Shown: positions 1 to 13,500 of the stretch, piece after piece
Position numbering within the stretch: the first letter of the stretch is position 1
How the letters are laid out: each line of letters begins with the position of its first letter
From: Hybos culiciformis
Lineage: Eukaryota; Arthropoda; Insecta; Diptera; Hybotidae
NCBI GenBank assembly: GCA_964007475.1
Contig: OZ023274.1
Span: 75,775,303 to 75,839,302, forward strand
Direction: 5' to 3'
Length of the DNA: 64,000 bases
Position numbers and translations under genes: made by a program
The notes under the pieces: generated by a model
What the model saw: only the letters and a program-made list of their open reading frames with translations
What the model was told of the DNA's origin: nothing
The model's database searches: none

Positions 1-1010
1 GTACAAATTTGCAATATAAATAGGCACATAATTTGCAAAATAAATAGGTCCATTAAATTGGATATTTTTTATTTTTATTTTTGATAAATTTTAAGAATTC
101 GTGAATAATTGTTTAGCCCCTTACGTTTTACACGTCGTAAATTTAATATGGCATAAATTTAACGCAACAACTTTTATAACAACTGTATCTTTATTGAAAT
201 TATTTATAATTGGCAAAATAGAATAAAAATCTGTAGCGTTAAAAATTAGCAGATAAAATTTCTCAAACCAACTTTCGCATCAATTTTTTTTTTTTTTTTT
301 TGTTTGCCATTGCGAAATATTTTTGAACGATTTCTCTTGAATAATTATTATTATTTTTTCATTTAGATAATTTAGCTATATGCAAAATAAAATAAAACAC
401 CCAAACAAAATACAAATTCCATTAAGAAGAAAATATTATTATTAAGTATTATGATTTTTTTTTTTTTCAAATAAAAATTAAATTTTGAATTATTCAGCAG
501 GTGTCGTTCATTATTTATTTATTGAAATTGTATTTACATCAGAAAATTAATTTATAACTCCCAACAATTTGCGCCTTTCGTTTTTTTGGACTTAATTTAT
601 TTTGTCTCAAACTTGTCTGACAGCGTTAAGTATAATTTCAATACTTTTTATTCATATGTAAGTAAGTAAGTCAATTTCGAATTGAGTGGTAATGACAAAG
701 CAAAAAAAAAGTTATTATTTTTAGAGATTATTGAAATTACGAATTCTCGAAGAACAGATGACTGGTGTTCAATGTTATGTGTTATTCAGCAGGACAATTA
801 CTCGCGATGTTTTTTCATTATTATTATTATAACTATAAATAAAATAAATATAATTATTTTTGATATTATGTTTATGTAGGTATTTTTTTACTCTCTAATT
901 GGATAAATTTGAATGTTTTTTATTGTATTCCTTATTATAAATTGTTATTTTCGTTTTCTTCGTTAGGCAACCTGGATTCTGTGTAATTTAAGAGCCCTCC
1001 ATGTGAAATT

Positions 1011-1049
1011 CTGTTTTCTATTTCTGTTTTCTATTTCTGTTTTCTATTT
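1011..1049 (+). repeat. Three tandem copies of CTGTTTTCTATTT
   Basis: Three exact head-to-tail 13-bp units. A simple minisatellite seed with no gene in it. Confidence 0.8.
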
Positions 1050-2850
1050 TTGTAATTTTTTTTGTTTTATTTTACAGAAAATAAACGGCCGTGAAAAATG
1101 CGACAAAAATTGTACGAAAAACACCTCTACCAGAAAATCTCAAAACTATATTTGAATTTTATTTCTGTGCAGAAACTGTAATTTATCAAAAAAATTAAAA
1201 AATTCTTAGAATTAAATTAAATTAATTAAAAATTGTTTAGGAAATTAAAGAAATTCAAAATTTCACGTCACCAGCCCTGGAGAGTGGTATTTTAGCTTTA
1301 TTTCTGCGTTTGAGATTTTTTATTATCTTTTTCCTTTACTTCAGAATCCAAGCAAATATGTTCAAGTTTTTTAAAGGCTCATTTGGGCCAAAAAAACTCA
1401 AAATTTTAAAAATCCGCCTCACCTACCCTGGAGCCAGTTATATACTCTCTAACATATCAAAAAATCACTTCAGTCTAGATTGTAGTAACCCTACAATCAA
1501 AGCCAAACAAAGACCAATTTTTTGAAATTTTTCACATTGAGGGCTAACATTTTTGCCAGTGTAAAATTCCTCTAAATGTATTCAAATTTATGATTGTACT
1601 TAAATTAAAAATTTAAAGTTAAATTTAATATTTTGGGTAGTTCGTTATTTATGCGTTTGATACCCACGATTGCCCCATCTTTCTAATGAAAGAAATAATG
1701 TTCTTAGAATTAAGATATAAAAATAAATATTGATCACCTTTTTGTTTAGATTTAGTCGTAAATTCACATAATTTATTTTTCCAGCAATTTGTTTTATTTT
1801 TATTGAATTTTAGTTTTTAATTGAATCAATCAACAAATCTTAATATAATGACAATTTTTTGACCAATTGTCCATTGAATGAATTGTTTCATTGACAGAAT
1901 ACCGAAACTTTGACCTATGATTTTCGAAAACAAAATAAATATAATATATTTCAATAAATTCAATATCTTTTAACCTATAAAATTAAAATACTTGAATACA
2001 TACAATTCATTTTTCACATTCATTCAAAAAATAAAAACAATACAAGCTGATGGTGAATACAAAAATTGATTTTCTAAAATTGCACATTTAACCTACAATA
2101 AAATAAAGGAAAAGATTTTACATTATATAGGTAAATGCATTTAAATTGAAAAACAGAATTTTATTTTTTATTAATAAATTTTAAATATAGAAATTTCAAT
2201 TGTTCCAAAATGAGAACTCAATGTATTCAAAATAAAATAATATTGTTTGATAAATTTATAAATATTAATATTTTAAATATATATAAATTTTTAAATGTAA
2301 AGTTATTTCTTGAATTTTTATTGACGCAGTCAAACAAAACTCTGACAAAATTATTGCAATATGTTTAAAATTTTACTAAAATTCTTTATGTCAAGAAAAA
2401 ATACGTTTGAAAATTTTACTAAAATACTTTATGCCAAGAAAAAATAAATTTCAGACACTTTCAATTTCTGTTTTAAAATTTTTAGTTTCAGAATTATTTT
2501 GCTAGGCAAAATGTGAATACCAATTTTTACAATTCTTATGATTTTAGTACGCTTTCTATCAAAAATTAAAGATCGGACGATATGTTTTCGTCAGCTGTAT
2601 CATGTTCATATTTAAATATCTCATCATACATATCTCCAATATTGTTCTCATGAAAATTCCACAGAATTCGTGAGCGCAAGGAAAAAAAAACCCGTAGTTT
2701 CGGGGGGGGGAATGTCGACGCTATTTCAACAAAATGAAATATGAAGATCTTGGGGCTATATCAGTTTGAACTAATTCAAATAAATTTAAAATAAGAGAAT
2801 CGAATGTTTCCTAAACGGACTAACCAAAATGTATAACGAACCAAAATATA

Positions 2851-3035
2851 ATAACCGCGAAACTTAAAAAAATCGTTTTTTATCATTTCGCGATTATAAC
2901 AAAAAAAAAAGTTGTCATAACCGCGAAACGATATTTTTTCAATTTTTGACCTTATTTTTTCGCGGTTATGACAAAATTAAACATAAGAAATTTTTCGTGG
3001 TCATGACACTTTTATTTTATATTTCGCGATTATGA
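2851..3035. repeat. Cluster of six alternating CATAACCGCGAAA palindrome half-sites
   Basis: ATAACCGCGAAAC (2851), TTTCGCGATTATAAC (2886), CATAACCGCGAAACG (2916), TTTCGCGGTTATGAC (2958), TTTCGTGGTCATGAC (about 2993) and TTTCGCGATTATGA (3022) are one motif in alternating or repeated orientation, 25-42 bp apart. Neighbouring copies form hairpins. The CG-rich cores stand out in this DNA. It may be a transposon sub-terminal array or a binding-site cluster. Confidence 0.7.
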
Positions 3036-5884
3036 GCAGAGGTTGCAGTTGAAGGTTGAAAACATATTTAGATGAAAATTGGTAGGTCTATGGATTGATG
3101 GTATTGTATGATGTGTTGTATGTATTGTATGAACCAAGAAGTCTAACAAAGTGAAAAAGTATTTTAAATCGAATTGTGGAAAATATTTTTTATTCAGTTC
3201 CGTGACTATGGGCATTTCTCATAGAAGAGCTTACAGTTTTTTTTCTTCTAAAACCATATTTTCAATTGAAATAAGAAATTTGTGTAGACAAAGTTTAAGT
3301 GTTATTGATTTTAATTTTGTTTACTGATCATCTGCGTATTTAGAAGTCTTAATTTGTTTGGATTTCAACTGATTCAAACATAATTTCGTTAAAAATTATT
3401 GAATGTACAATTTTTGCTCCATTAAAAAATTGTTTTTTGAACTTATGAAAACTTTTTCTTTATACTTTTTCTACCTAAAACAAAATGTTTTGAATAAAGA
3501 ATGATATGTAGGGATAAAGCTTAATGTTAGAATTATTAGAATAAATACCAAAACAAGAAAATTGAAAATAGTATGTTCAATTACATATAGTTTAAACAAC
3601 CTATTAAAATAAATATTCCCCTCTTATATGTACGTATATCGATATTTTTGACAAACAACACATATTTATATTATTCACAACCGGTAGTTCCCTTTTCCGT
3701 GTGTCATTTTATTATTTTTATTTTTTGCTTGTTAAATAATAGAAAATAATATTATACATAAATGTAGTATGTACGCATTTTCATTGCTGCACTCCATTGC
3801 ACTCTGCTTAAATATTTCTGTTGTGTTTGGAATAACTTTAATACTCAGTTTTGAAGTACACTGACCTTTATTGTTTTTATTAAACAGTCCAAGTTAGTGC
3901 TATGTATTTTGCCTTATTTTAGTAGATATTATATACATATATACTATATAGTAAATAAAAATATGGTTTCGTCACAATCTGTTAAAAGTAATCATTTTAC
4001 TAGAATATGTAAATCATAATTTTAGATTAAAAATTGAAATATGTACATACAATAAGCCTAAATCCTTGTTTAAATGATTAGTTATTTTTAGCTTAATAGG
4101 AGTGTGTTAAAGAGCATGATCTTAAAGTGTCAAATCACTACCAGTTAAGCCAGTTTTCATAACCTTTTGGAGAATAATGGAAATATTTGACAATAAAAAT
4201 CTTTCTCTTAAACATTATTGTACCTAAGAAGTAAGTATACCAAATACAATTAAAAAAAAAGGAAATGAACAAATTTTAAGTTTTCTTCATTTGAACTTCA
4301 TACAAACATGTTGACTTATTACAGAGAAAAGTTAGAATTTTAAACTTGGTTAAATAAAGAAATGTAACAACATTATAATGGTATGACTCCAACCCCTTTT
4401 ATGGTTATCAATAACATAATATTATAACTGTTCTGTTTTTATTAAGCTGATATGTGTATTGTATGCTTTGTATAAGAATTATGAAATTAAATATAATTTC
4501 ACTATTCTGATCCAATCTTTATAGGTTCAAATTAGGATAAAAGATGATTTAGTAGAAGGTAATAATAGACTTATATAAATTTATTCAAGTTTATATATCA
4601 TAGTTTATATATTTATCTAATCAATCTTAATCTTGAATTGCTTTTGATCTTTTTGAAAAATCCAATAATTCAATTATTATAAACTCAAAAAATAAAATAT
4701 TATAAGAAATAAGAAAAAAAAAAAAATATGTTTATGTATTATATAAATAATGTATGTACCTATTGATTTTACATATAAATAAAATATTTTTTAAAGTTCC
4801 GTATAAGTATGTACATATGTACTCCAAATATTTGGCTTAATATGTATAATATGCTCATAATTGTATATGAACGTTGCGTGGTATATTAAAGATTTACTTA
4901 ATTAAGTAAACAGAATTAGAATCTGTGATAAAATAAACAACTTGAATAAATAGTAAAAAGCGTATGTATTTAATAATTAACCAAGAAAAAGCTAAATTTT
5001 AGATTTTTACAAACTGAATTTTGAATTTGACTCGGAAGTTGAGTACACACGTTGAATAAATTTTTTGTATAACCATCCAAAATTTAATCGCTTTTAAAAC
5101 ATAAAATCCAGAAGGTTTTGTTCTGAAAACATTTTCTTTTATCAGGTTCATGCTCACCGTAATTAAGTTCATAAAATTTTCATGAGTTTCCAATTTCAAT
5201 CAAAATCAGTAGAATCAGTTTCAATTTCATTTTTCGCTTGAATAGAAAATCTTTTCATTCACATTATTATTGTCCTCATTTTGTTTTTATAAGCTATATC
5301 TAGCAACATAAAATAAAAATATGCAATGTTAATAATTTGATTTGAACAACAAAACGATGTTTTTAACATTTGCATTTGAAATATTTCCATAAATTATTAT
5401 TATCTTACTACAACTTACTTACCGAATAAATTTATTTAAATTGAACTCTGTTTGATTTTTATTTGAAGTCATGAAAATTTACATATGTACCTAATTTGAC
5501 ATCAATATTGATTGCGGATAATATTTCGTTGACATACTCAATTATTAATTATAAATGTTGAAATATTTAATATTAAAATTTTGTAGACTCCACAAATTTT
5601 TAAATGAAGTTAAAATAATAAATTTTTTTTTATGAACTTGTTTATTAAATTTTAAAAAACCTGATATTCTCTTTTTATTATGGTTAATTATGAAAATTAA
5701 AGGATTCGAGAAATATTATTAACATTTAAACAAAATAGAAAGAAAACTTTCCTAAAAAAAATAAAAAATTATTATTTATAAATATGTGCTTACTAAATAC
5801 TTACAAATTATTCCACTAAAATTATACAAAATTATTTTTTTTACTTTTCCCTTCAATTTCGTGGATTTCAAATACTTTTCATAA

Positions 5885-6501
5885 TAGTCCAAGAGCACGC
5901 AACGTAAGAAATCACGTGATTTTAGCAAGGCTCATTTTTTAATATAATGTTCCATACTATGGTGCAGGACGCATAAAGGTAGTCTGGCTGTCAGACGACG
6001 TTGCGTTTACCCGTGGGAGCAGAACCAAGTAGGTAAAAAAAATGCAAAATTACATGAAAAAAACAAATTACTTTTAAATGACATAGGTCTGGCATCCATT
6101 TAGCAACGGTATTTCCGTCTGGCAAATTGGATGTAGTATATATAAGATCCAATCTATAACATATAAAAATTTCAGCCTTGCTAAAATGACGTGAAATTGA
6201 AGTTTTTTTTTGTTATAAATCAAGGTCTGGCACGGTCTTAACAACTCCGAAGCCGTCTGGCAATGATGCATTAACATTTCATATAATAAGCACAAACAAG
6301 TGACATAACTAGAAATCGTGCTATTATCACGTAATTTTGCATTTTTTCTTTGACCTACCTGGATCTGCTCCCACGGGTAAGCGCAACGTCATCTGACAGC
6401 CAGACTACCCTTATGGGTCCTGCACCGTAGCATTTAACAATATTTTAAAAAATGAGCCTTGCTAAAATCACGTGCCAAAAACGTTGCGAGCTCTTAGACT
6501 A
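5885..6501. mobile_element. Fold-back non-autonomous DNA transposon flanked by TAA
   Basis: The two ends are long, imperfect inverted copies of each other. They begin TAGTCCAAGAGCACGCAACG on the left and, reverse-complemented, TAGTCTAAGAGCTCGCAACG on the right. Both arms continue through CACGTGATTTTAGCAAGGCTCATTTTTTAA-like sequence, GGTGCAGGAC, GTAGTCTGGCTGTCAGA and ACCCGTGGGAGCAGA to GCAAAATTACGTGA-like sequence, about 180 bp per arm. TAA precedes the left end (5882-5884) and follows the right end (6502-6504), matching the 3-bp TWA target duplication of PIF/Harbinger elements. The loop carries two related direct copies of a GGTCTGGCA...CCGTCTGGCAA unit near 6086 and 6225. There is no transposase. 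The short minus-strand open frame inside is not a gene. Confidence 0.85.
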
Positions 6502-6504
6502 TAA

Positions 6505-9500
6505 ACTCGTCAGTAAAAATAATCCTCTGACTAAAAATAAAACAAAAATTTGCAAATTCATGTGAATTTCAATGCATGTCAAATTTATTCAAATGAAAGT
6601 AAAAATTATTAACTATTAATAGAATGGTAGTTGATGATTGTAATATGGCTGCAGTTTGAAAGTTGTTTTATTAATTTTATTTTTTATGCCTATTTTTGCT
6701 TTTAAACAAAACAACAAAAATACAATTTTTTATTTAAAACATTATTATTATCTTGTTTTTAAACATTATTATTAATTATGTAAATATCATATGTACACGT
6801 ATACATATGCACATTGTACATTACATATCTCTGTATATATAAATATGTATGAAATATCGATATTTTATTAATTTTGTTTTTTTTTATAATGTGTTTTATT
6901 ATTTTTATCTAAACATTTTACATAAATATATACAATTTCAAGTTAGGCAAATATAGTCGATGAGATAAAAATTTGTGGTGTCAATTGTAATGAATTCTAA
7001 CAAAAAATTAGGCGTTGTCGTTGTTTTGTAAACCATAACAATGTGTTAAATGCTTAATGTCATTTATTCAAAAAATCGAAAATAAATTTTATAAGAAATC
7101 GAGAATTTTTTAAAATCTAATTCTTGAACAAAAATATCCATTCTGTCATTAACCATTTTTCTGTAAAAAAGGTTTTAAAATTTCACATAAGATTAATTTA
7201 CCACTAATAATTAAATGCAATTCATATGCAGATCAAAGATGATCATGCACATTCTATCTTACATACATTAACGATGTAGACGTGGAAATTAAGCCCACAA
7301 CAATGCGCTTTATTATGAAGTTAAAAATATTCTAAATATAATTTTGATTTTATACTAAAAACTACTTTCTTACTCTATTTTGAGATTGCGATGTTTGTGT
7401 TTCAATTTGTTTTACTCAATATTGGTTTATGTAAATAACTTCAAGTGTAATAAACTCTGGGAGTCGGAATTCCATTAATAAAAAAGATAAACAAAAGATA
7501 CTTATATTACTTATTTGTCGTGATAGGGAATTATTATTGTTATCTGCACCACAAAAAAAAAAAATTAAATTATAGTGTTTATTTGTATTTTTCTATAAAT
7601 AACAAGGGAAACAAGAATAAAATTAATTTCAATAATATTGAAATTTATTTAATTAAGTAAGTAACACATATAAAAACAAAAAAGGTTTACGATACAAGTA
7701 ACATTGGAATATTGTTTTTTTTTTGTTTATTACTTGAATATTGATCTCAATTTTTTTTTTAAAATGCGTCATTATTATTATTATTTTAAGATACTACCTA
7801 GGATGATACTAATATAAGTAATATAATCTTAGAATGAATCTGTCAAATATTATCTTCCTTCTCATTTTATTCTATTAATTTGTTTTAAAAAGGCCTTCAT
7901 TAAGAGTTAATCAACCTTGTTTTTCAAATACTTATTCTCGTAATCGTAACGTATTGAAACAAAATTTTCAATATATAATTTTCATAAAAATTTTTTTAGG
8001 TCATATAACTTATTTTGTGGATATTGCTTTATCAAACTACATGCAAAAAATTAAATGTACAATCAGCAAAATTCTAATCTGATATTCATAATCATTAATT
8101 TTAATTTTTTTTTTTTTTTGAAATTGTTTATTAATTTTAAAAATATTTCCGTTTGAAAATACTAAAAATATATTTATATTTATTTTTTATTTTTGAAAAG
8201 TTCAACACACTTTGTGAAGATATTATAATTTAATGCACTTTATGATTTTGAATTATACATTTTTTTTTATTTTTTATTTGTAATTTTATTATTCAAATTG
8301 AATTTTTTAGTTTTTTTTTTTTTAAATCTGTTCTTCACACTTCCTACTTATCGCAAGTTATTAGTTTGACAAACCCATATTAAGGCAGTTTAAAGTTGGC
8401 ATTATAGATTTTAGGTTTTTATAAATAATTCAGTTCTATCGTTATATATCTTTTGAATATTATTATGACAATATTAAATGAATAGTTTATATTTTTATTT
8501 TCATATTTATTCTACGGAAGATGTGTAATTTTTAAGTATGATTATTTTTTAATTTAATTTTGAGTATAGAAACTAACAATGAACACACATATATTGAGAA
8601 ATTTTTGTTAATGAACATTATATTTTCGAAAATGACCTTGACTGAAAGCTAATAAAACATAATCTTCACTAATAATTAACTTTGAAGAAAAAATAAAAAA
8701 TCATGAATTACTAGAAAAATATTATATTAAGTTTTTCTCGAGGTTTTTATTGATGACATCAAATTATATCTATGGCTCACGTACAAAAGTACATATATTC
8801 ATTGTATTATAAAAATTAAAGTTTTTTTTGTCTTTTAAAACAGAATCTAATTATATTTTTTTTTGTCTAGAAAACTTTATTAACTTATTATGAAGAATAA
8901 GAAAAACATTATTTTTTTGCTTGTAAAATATCAAGAATAATAATAATAAAACTTTAAAATATTCAAATAAAATTTAAGACAGAAAATATTTTTTGATATT
9001 TCAAAGCTTAAGAACTTTACACCGAGGTGAATTGTTAAAATTAATTGAAATATGTTATTCAACTATTTTTAAGAAGCATTTTGTTGGTTCAAAAATTATT
9101 GCAGCCAGATTTTGAAAACTTAAAACGAATCGATTTTTCCGAATTTTCTTAATATATTTGGAAAAAAAGTTCGATGCAGTTATTTGAAAATCAATTTAAG
9201 AACTCGAATTTACTGAAGTTATATCGATTAATTTCTGTCAAATTTTTTTTTTCTCTATAAATACTCGTATATCACATTTACATACATGTATAAAAGTTGC
9301 ATGTACAAAAAGTAAGTATTTTTTTTTTTAATCACGGTATAATTATAATGAAACGCGCATTTAATTTTTTTTATATTTCTATAAAAAATTTTAATTAAGA
9401 TTAAAATCTAATCACCTCTAGTTTTTATTTTCTCTATAAAATTTCTATTTTAAAAGCTTATTATTTTGTTTATATTAAAATAAAAAAAAAATTAAAAATG

Positions 9501-9896
9501 TTTTATATAATCAAAATAAGGTTTTGTGAAATGAAAGCAAGATGCTAGCTTAGAAAAAGAATTAATGTCATTCAACTTGATGGTGATGGCGTATTAAAAT
9601 AATATTTTCAACTTGTTTTTTTAATTTTTTTATTTATTAATCTTATTTTGGTTAAAAAAAAATACTGAATTTTATTCTTCGAATTTAGAGAGAAAAAAAC
9701 TGCTGTATATATTTACTTTTTTTTTTAAGTTGAAATTTATGCTAAATTTTATTTATAAATTTAGAAAAACAACATAATAATTATATGACTTTTTTTAATG
9801 GAAATATATAATATAATATTAAATACCTACTTATACTTAGAAATACATATAATAAACATCTTTTTCTTTTGTTTTTTTTTTTTTTCTTCTCTTTAG
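6505..9896. other. Gene-free A+T-rich segment
   Basis: Only poly-T/poly-A runs and TACATATGTA-like simple sequence (about 6790-6850). No open frame or structured block that I can support. Confidence 0.6.
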
Positions 9897-9953
9897 GATT
9901 GAGTGAAAGCAAAAAATTTAGAAGTCAATTTGCCATTCCTAATTCAAAATAAG
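9897..9953 (+). other. Candidate non-coding exon (possible atossa 5' UTR exon)
   Basis: A pyrimidine run over about 9870-9894 ends in CTTTAG. It is followed by 57 bases of more balanced composition (GATTGAGTGAAAGC to CAAAATAAG) and then GTAAGG. This acceptor-exon-donor arrangement is good in a region otherwise empty of genes, and the strand matches atossa. There is no long open frame in it, so it would be UTR. No transcript evidence is available to me. Confidence 0.35.
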
Positions 9954-10076
9954 GTAAGGTCTATTCATTTTTTCTTATTCTAAATTCAACATAACCTCAA
10001 GCATAAATGTTAATAGTAAATGTTTATGAAAATGTGTATTTTTTATATTATAACATTATTTTATAATTCTGTTATA

Positions 10077-10559
10077 CCGTATCTGCACTTGTCTGCAAAG
10101 GTCAGTTCGTAAGGTCGCCTTAACGAAACCCGTACACACTTGTATTTTTTTACAGCATTTTATTTTTTTTTTTTGCTGGAATTCATTTTTTATTTTTTTA
10201 CTTTTAAATTTTATTAATTAAAAATTTCCAATTTCCAAATTATTCAAATTTTATTATTTAAAAATTTTGAATTTCTGTTTGTTGTTTACTTGTTTATTTT
10301 TAAATTTGTATTGCCAACCTTTTGAAAATAGAAAAAAGGCAGGAAAAAGCAAGGAAAAAGCAGAAAAGTTGGCAACTATAATGTCTGCAAACTGACCTTT
10401 TTTGTCTGCAAACTAACTTTTTTTGTCTGCAAACTGGCCTTTTACGCAAAGGCTAGTTATTTTTTTTCCTTTTTTTTGTATGAGAAAGGCCTGTTCACAG
10501 GTCAGTTTGCAGGTCAGTTCCACTCAAAGGTCAGTTTTAAGGTCCAAGTGCAGATACGG
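10077..10559. mobile_element. MITE with perfect inverted ends and TATA flanks
   Basis: TTATACCGTATCTGCACTTG (10072-10091) is repeated as its exact reverse complement at 10545-10564. Taking TA (or TATA) as the target duplication, the element proper runs CCGTATC...GATACGG, 483 bp, as in Tc1/mariner-type MITEs. Sub-terminal repeats of GTCTGCAAA and AAGGTCAGTTT occur in both orientations. An inner hairpin pairs TTGCCAACCTTTT (about 10311) with AAAAGTTGGCAA (about 10364). There is no coding capacity. Confidence 0.85.
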
Positions 10560-13500
10560 TATAAAAGAATAAATATAAAATAATTCATAAATTCTTCAAT
10601 CGATAACAGTCATTATCGACCACTATGGTTTAGTTTTTAGTATATAGTTAAAAGTTTACTTGTAATCGCTTGTACTCGAAATTCGAGTGAAAACATAATT
10701 TATGTATTTGATTTTGGTTTAGATGAAACACACATATATTTGTTGTTGTAAAAATAAAAAAAAAATAAAAATTTAAATTGATTTGAAGGTGTTCTAGTGA
10801 AATAAAAAAAAAAATTAGGCAAACAAAATTATGATATCTTGATCCGATCCAATATTCAATAATCAAAATCGGTTCATAATAATGGGGTACCAAAAAGCTA
10901 GCAGATTTACACAGATTATTTAAATTTTAAAATATTTGATTTTATTTTTTTGTGTCCGCAGAATTACATGAGAATTTTGTTTCGCTTGCCCAAACATAAA
11001 TAATTATAATTTCTATAATACATATGTATCTGTATGTAATACTTAGAAGGCTTAAAATCACATATTACATTTAAAGTATTCATCAAAACGCTAATCTTAA
11101 CAAAATTTATTATTATGTTAAAAAAAAAAGTAGGTATTAAATTTCATGTTATATTTTCGCTATCAATTTTTCTACTGGTTTTCACTATATACACATCACA
11201 TATTTAAAAAAAAAAAAAACTATGTTTTCCTACATATGGTTATGTTTTTTTTTTTAAATATAATACAGTTAAAGTTAAAACAACATAGAAGTTATAAAAA
11301 TAAAACGCAAAAAGTGTGCTTTTTTTTAAAGAAAAGTATTAGAGCTTAATGTGCTTTGAAAAAAAAAAAAAAATTATACATAATTTTTAATTTTTACATT
11401 TATTAACTATATCAATACATTAAATAGCCCTAAAACAATTTTTTTGTTTTGTTGCTCAGATCGAGGGTCTTTTTGTATTTGAATTGACATTGAAATTATA
11501 AAATTTTACTTCAGATAGGAAAATACATTTTTTTTAATAATTATATACAATTCAAATTTTAAACTAATTCTCAAACTGAAGGTTTTATTAGTTTTAAAGC
11601 TTTATATCTATATGTAAAAACAAAGAAGGTTTTATCATTTAATTATGTACGCAGCTTATAAAGAAAAACTTTTTATTTTTTGTCAATTAATTGTACATGT
11701 ATGATTGTTGCGCATTTTTTTGTTTTTATTCGTATATTTTTTAATATAACCGAAAATTTTTTTGTTTTAATTTAATTAAAGAATAATTTTTGTGTAGTTA
11801 AAATCATATCGGATAAAATAAAAACGAAAAATTAGAAGGTTTCTATATTCAAAACAAGTATTATATTTAAACATAAACTGACGGGTTCTTTAATATGTTT
11901 TATATACATTTTTTTTTTTTTTTTCATTTACAAATACCATAAACAGCTGTTCTGCGCAGTTGATCGCTTATATTTATAGATTTATTTAATAGCGAGTTTA
12001 TGTACCATATATATATTTTTTTCATATTTTTAAATACAAGAGATCGCAACTCATTTAATCGAAATTTATAAATGCTTTTTATAATTCTACGTCAATTTTA
12101 GATATGGTTTTTCTTATTTGTTTTATATTAAATAAATATTGTACTTATACCCACTTGTTATTCAAAAAAAAAAAAATTATTCTAAGAATGTAAAAACCTT
12201 GAAAAATAGTAATCATAAGAGTGTTGTGCTTTACTTTTATAATATTAAAGTTTGTACAGCATAAAAAAAAAACAAAATTTTTTTCTAAGCAAAATTTGTT
12301 TATAAAAATTGCGTCATTCATATAAAATACACAATTTATAAAGTAATTTAATCATATTTTAGCTAAATAAAGTATATAATTCTTTTTCAGTATCCCCATT
12401 TCCATAAAATGTAAAAATCCTTATTTTTACTATATTATGTAGATATATTCATTTCCATTTTATACATTTAAATATGTCATTAAAGGATAAAAAAAAATCT
12501 ATACAAATAAAGAAAGCAATTTTTACACATATATATAATACATAGGTACATAGTATCAAAAAGCAAAATCCTTTAAAAAAAAATTTCAATTTTATTAAGG
12601 AAGTAAGAGAAGTCTGGCAACACGGCTATTTTTAGATTATTATTTTTTTTATTTTTTTTTATTTATAACGATAACAAATATTTTTTTATTCATGAAAATA
12701 ATACAAAATACAGAAAATATTCCTAGTGAAGAATTTATTTTGATTCTCATATTCCAATTTTATCAAAATTTATACTCTGGCTGGCTGAACCATATTATAA
12801 AATACAAATACATTCTTACTTGTATTACTATATACAACATTGTATAAATATATAATTTTCATTATATGTTAACACTGTTCATGTTTATATATAATTACAA
12901 CGTACTTTGTACATATATATATATATGTAACTAATTTAGAAAGGAAAGACAAATTATACGCACAAATGCTTTTAATTTCAATAAAAGATTTTTAGTGCTA
13001 TGTAATTCTTCATCCTTTTTTTTTTTTAGATATAAAAAAGAAATCTAACTAGAGATATAAAATGGTTATTATTAACTCATTTACTTGCGCACCAAGAAAA
13101 AAAGCCCTGCCATTATTTAACTCATAAAAATATATGAAAAATAGATAAAAGATTTTTTGTATATAATTGACATTTTATCAAATTCAAAACGTCACTGGAA
13201 TAAAACGCTTTAACTTTTTAATATTATTTTTGCAAATAAGCTTAAAATAAATTATAACAAGAAAAAAATCATATAATCTGTCGTTGAAAAACATTAAAAA
13301 ATTAAAAACAAGTTAATTGAGTGAATTTATCAATTACAGGGAATGTAATTTTTTTTTTTAAATATACCTACACTTTATAATAATGACAAAAGTGAATTAC
13401 AAAACAAATACATTTTTTATTGCAATTTTTCTTATATGTACTTATGTATTTATAAATATTTAATAGTGTTTGTATATACGACATAATAAATGTATATATA

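Larger units (their letters stand above)
1..5884. other. Gene-free A+T-rich segment
   Basis: No supported gene. It holds the 13-bp tandem at 1011, the half-site cluster at 2851-3035 and a nine-base G run at 2702-2710. A 64-codon gene-like minus frame at 2566-2760 has no ATG near its beginning. Loosely similar CCCTGGAG-containing stretches near 1270 and 1430 hint at an old duplicated repeat. Confidence 0.6.

Noticed and set aside
2702..2710. A nine-base G run as a telomere or G-quadruplex signal
   Set aside because: It is a single run without partner G tracts. Its length may even be a sequencing or assembly artefact.
6074..6295. A 73-residue minus frame inside the fold-back element
   Set aside because: It lies in the loop and duplicated units of a non-coding transposon and has no domain.
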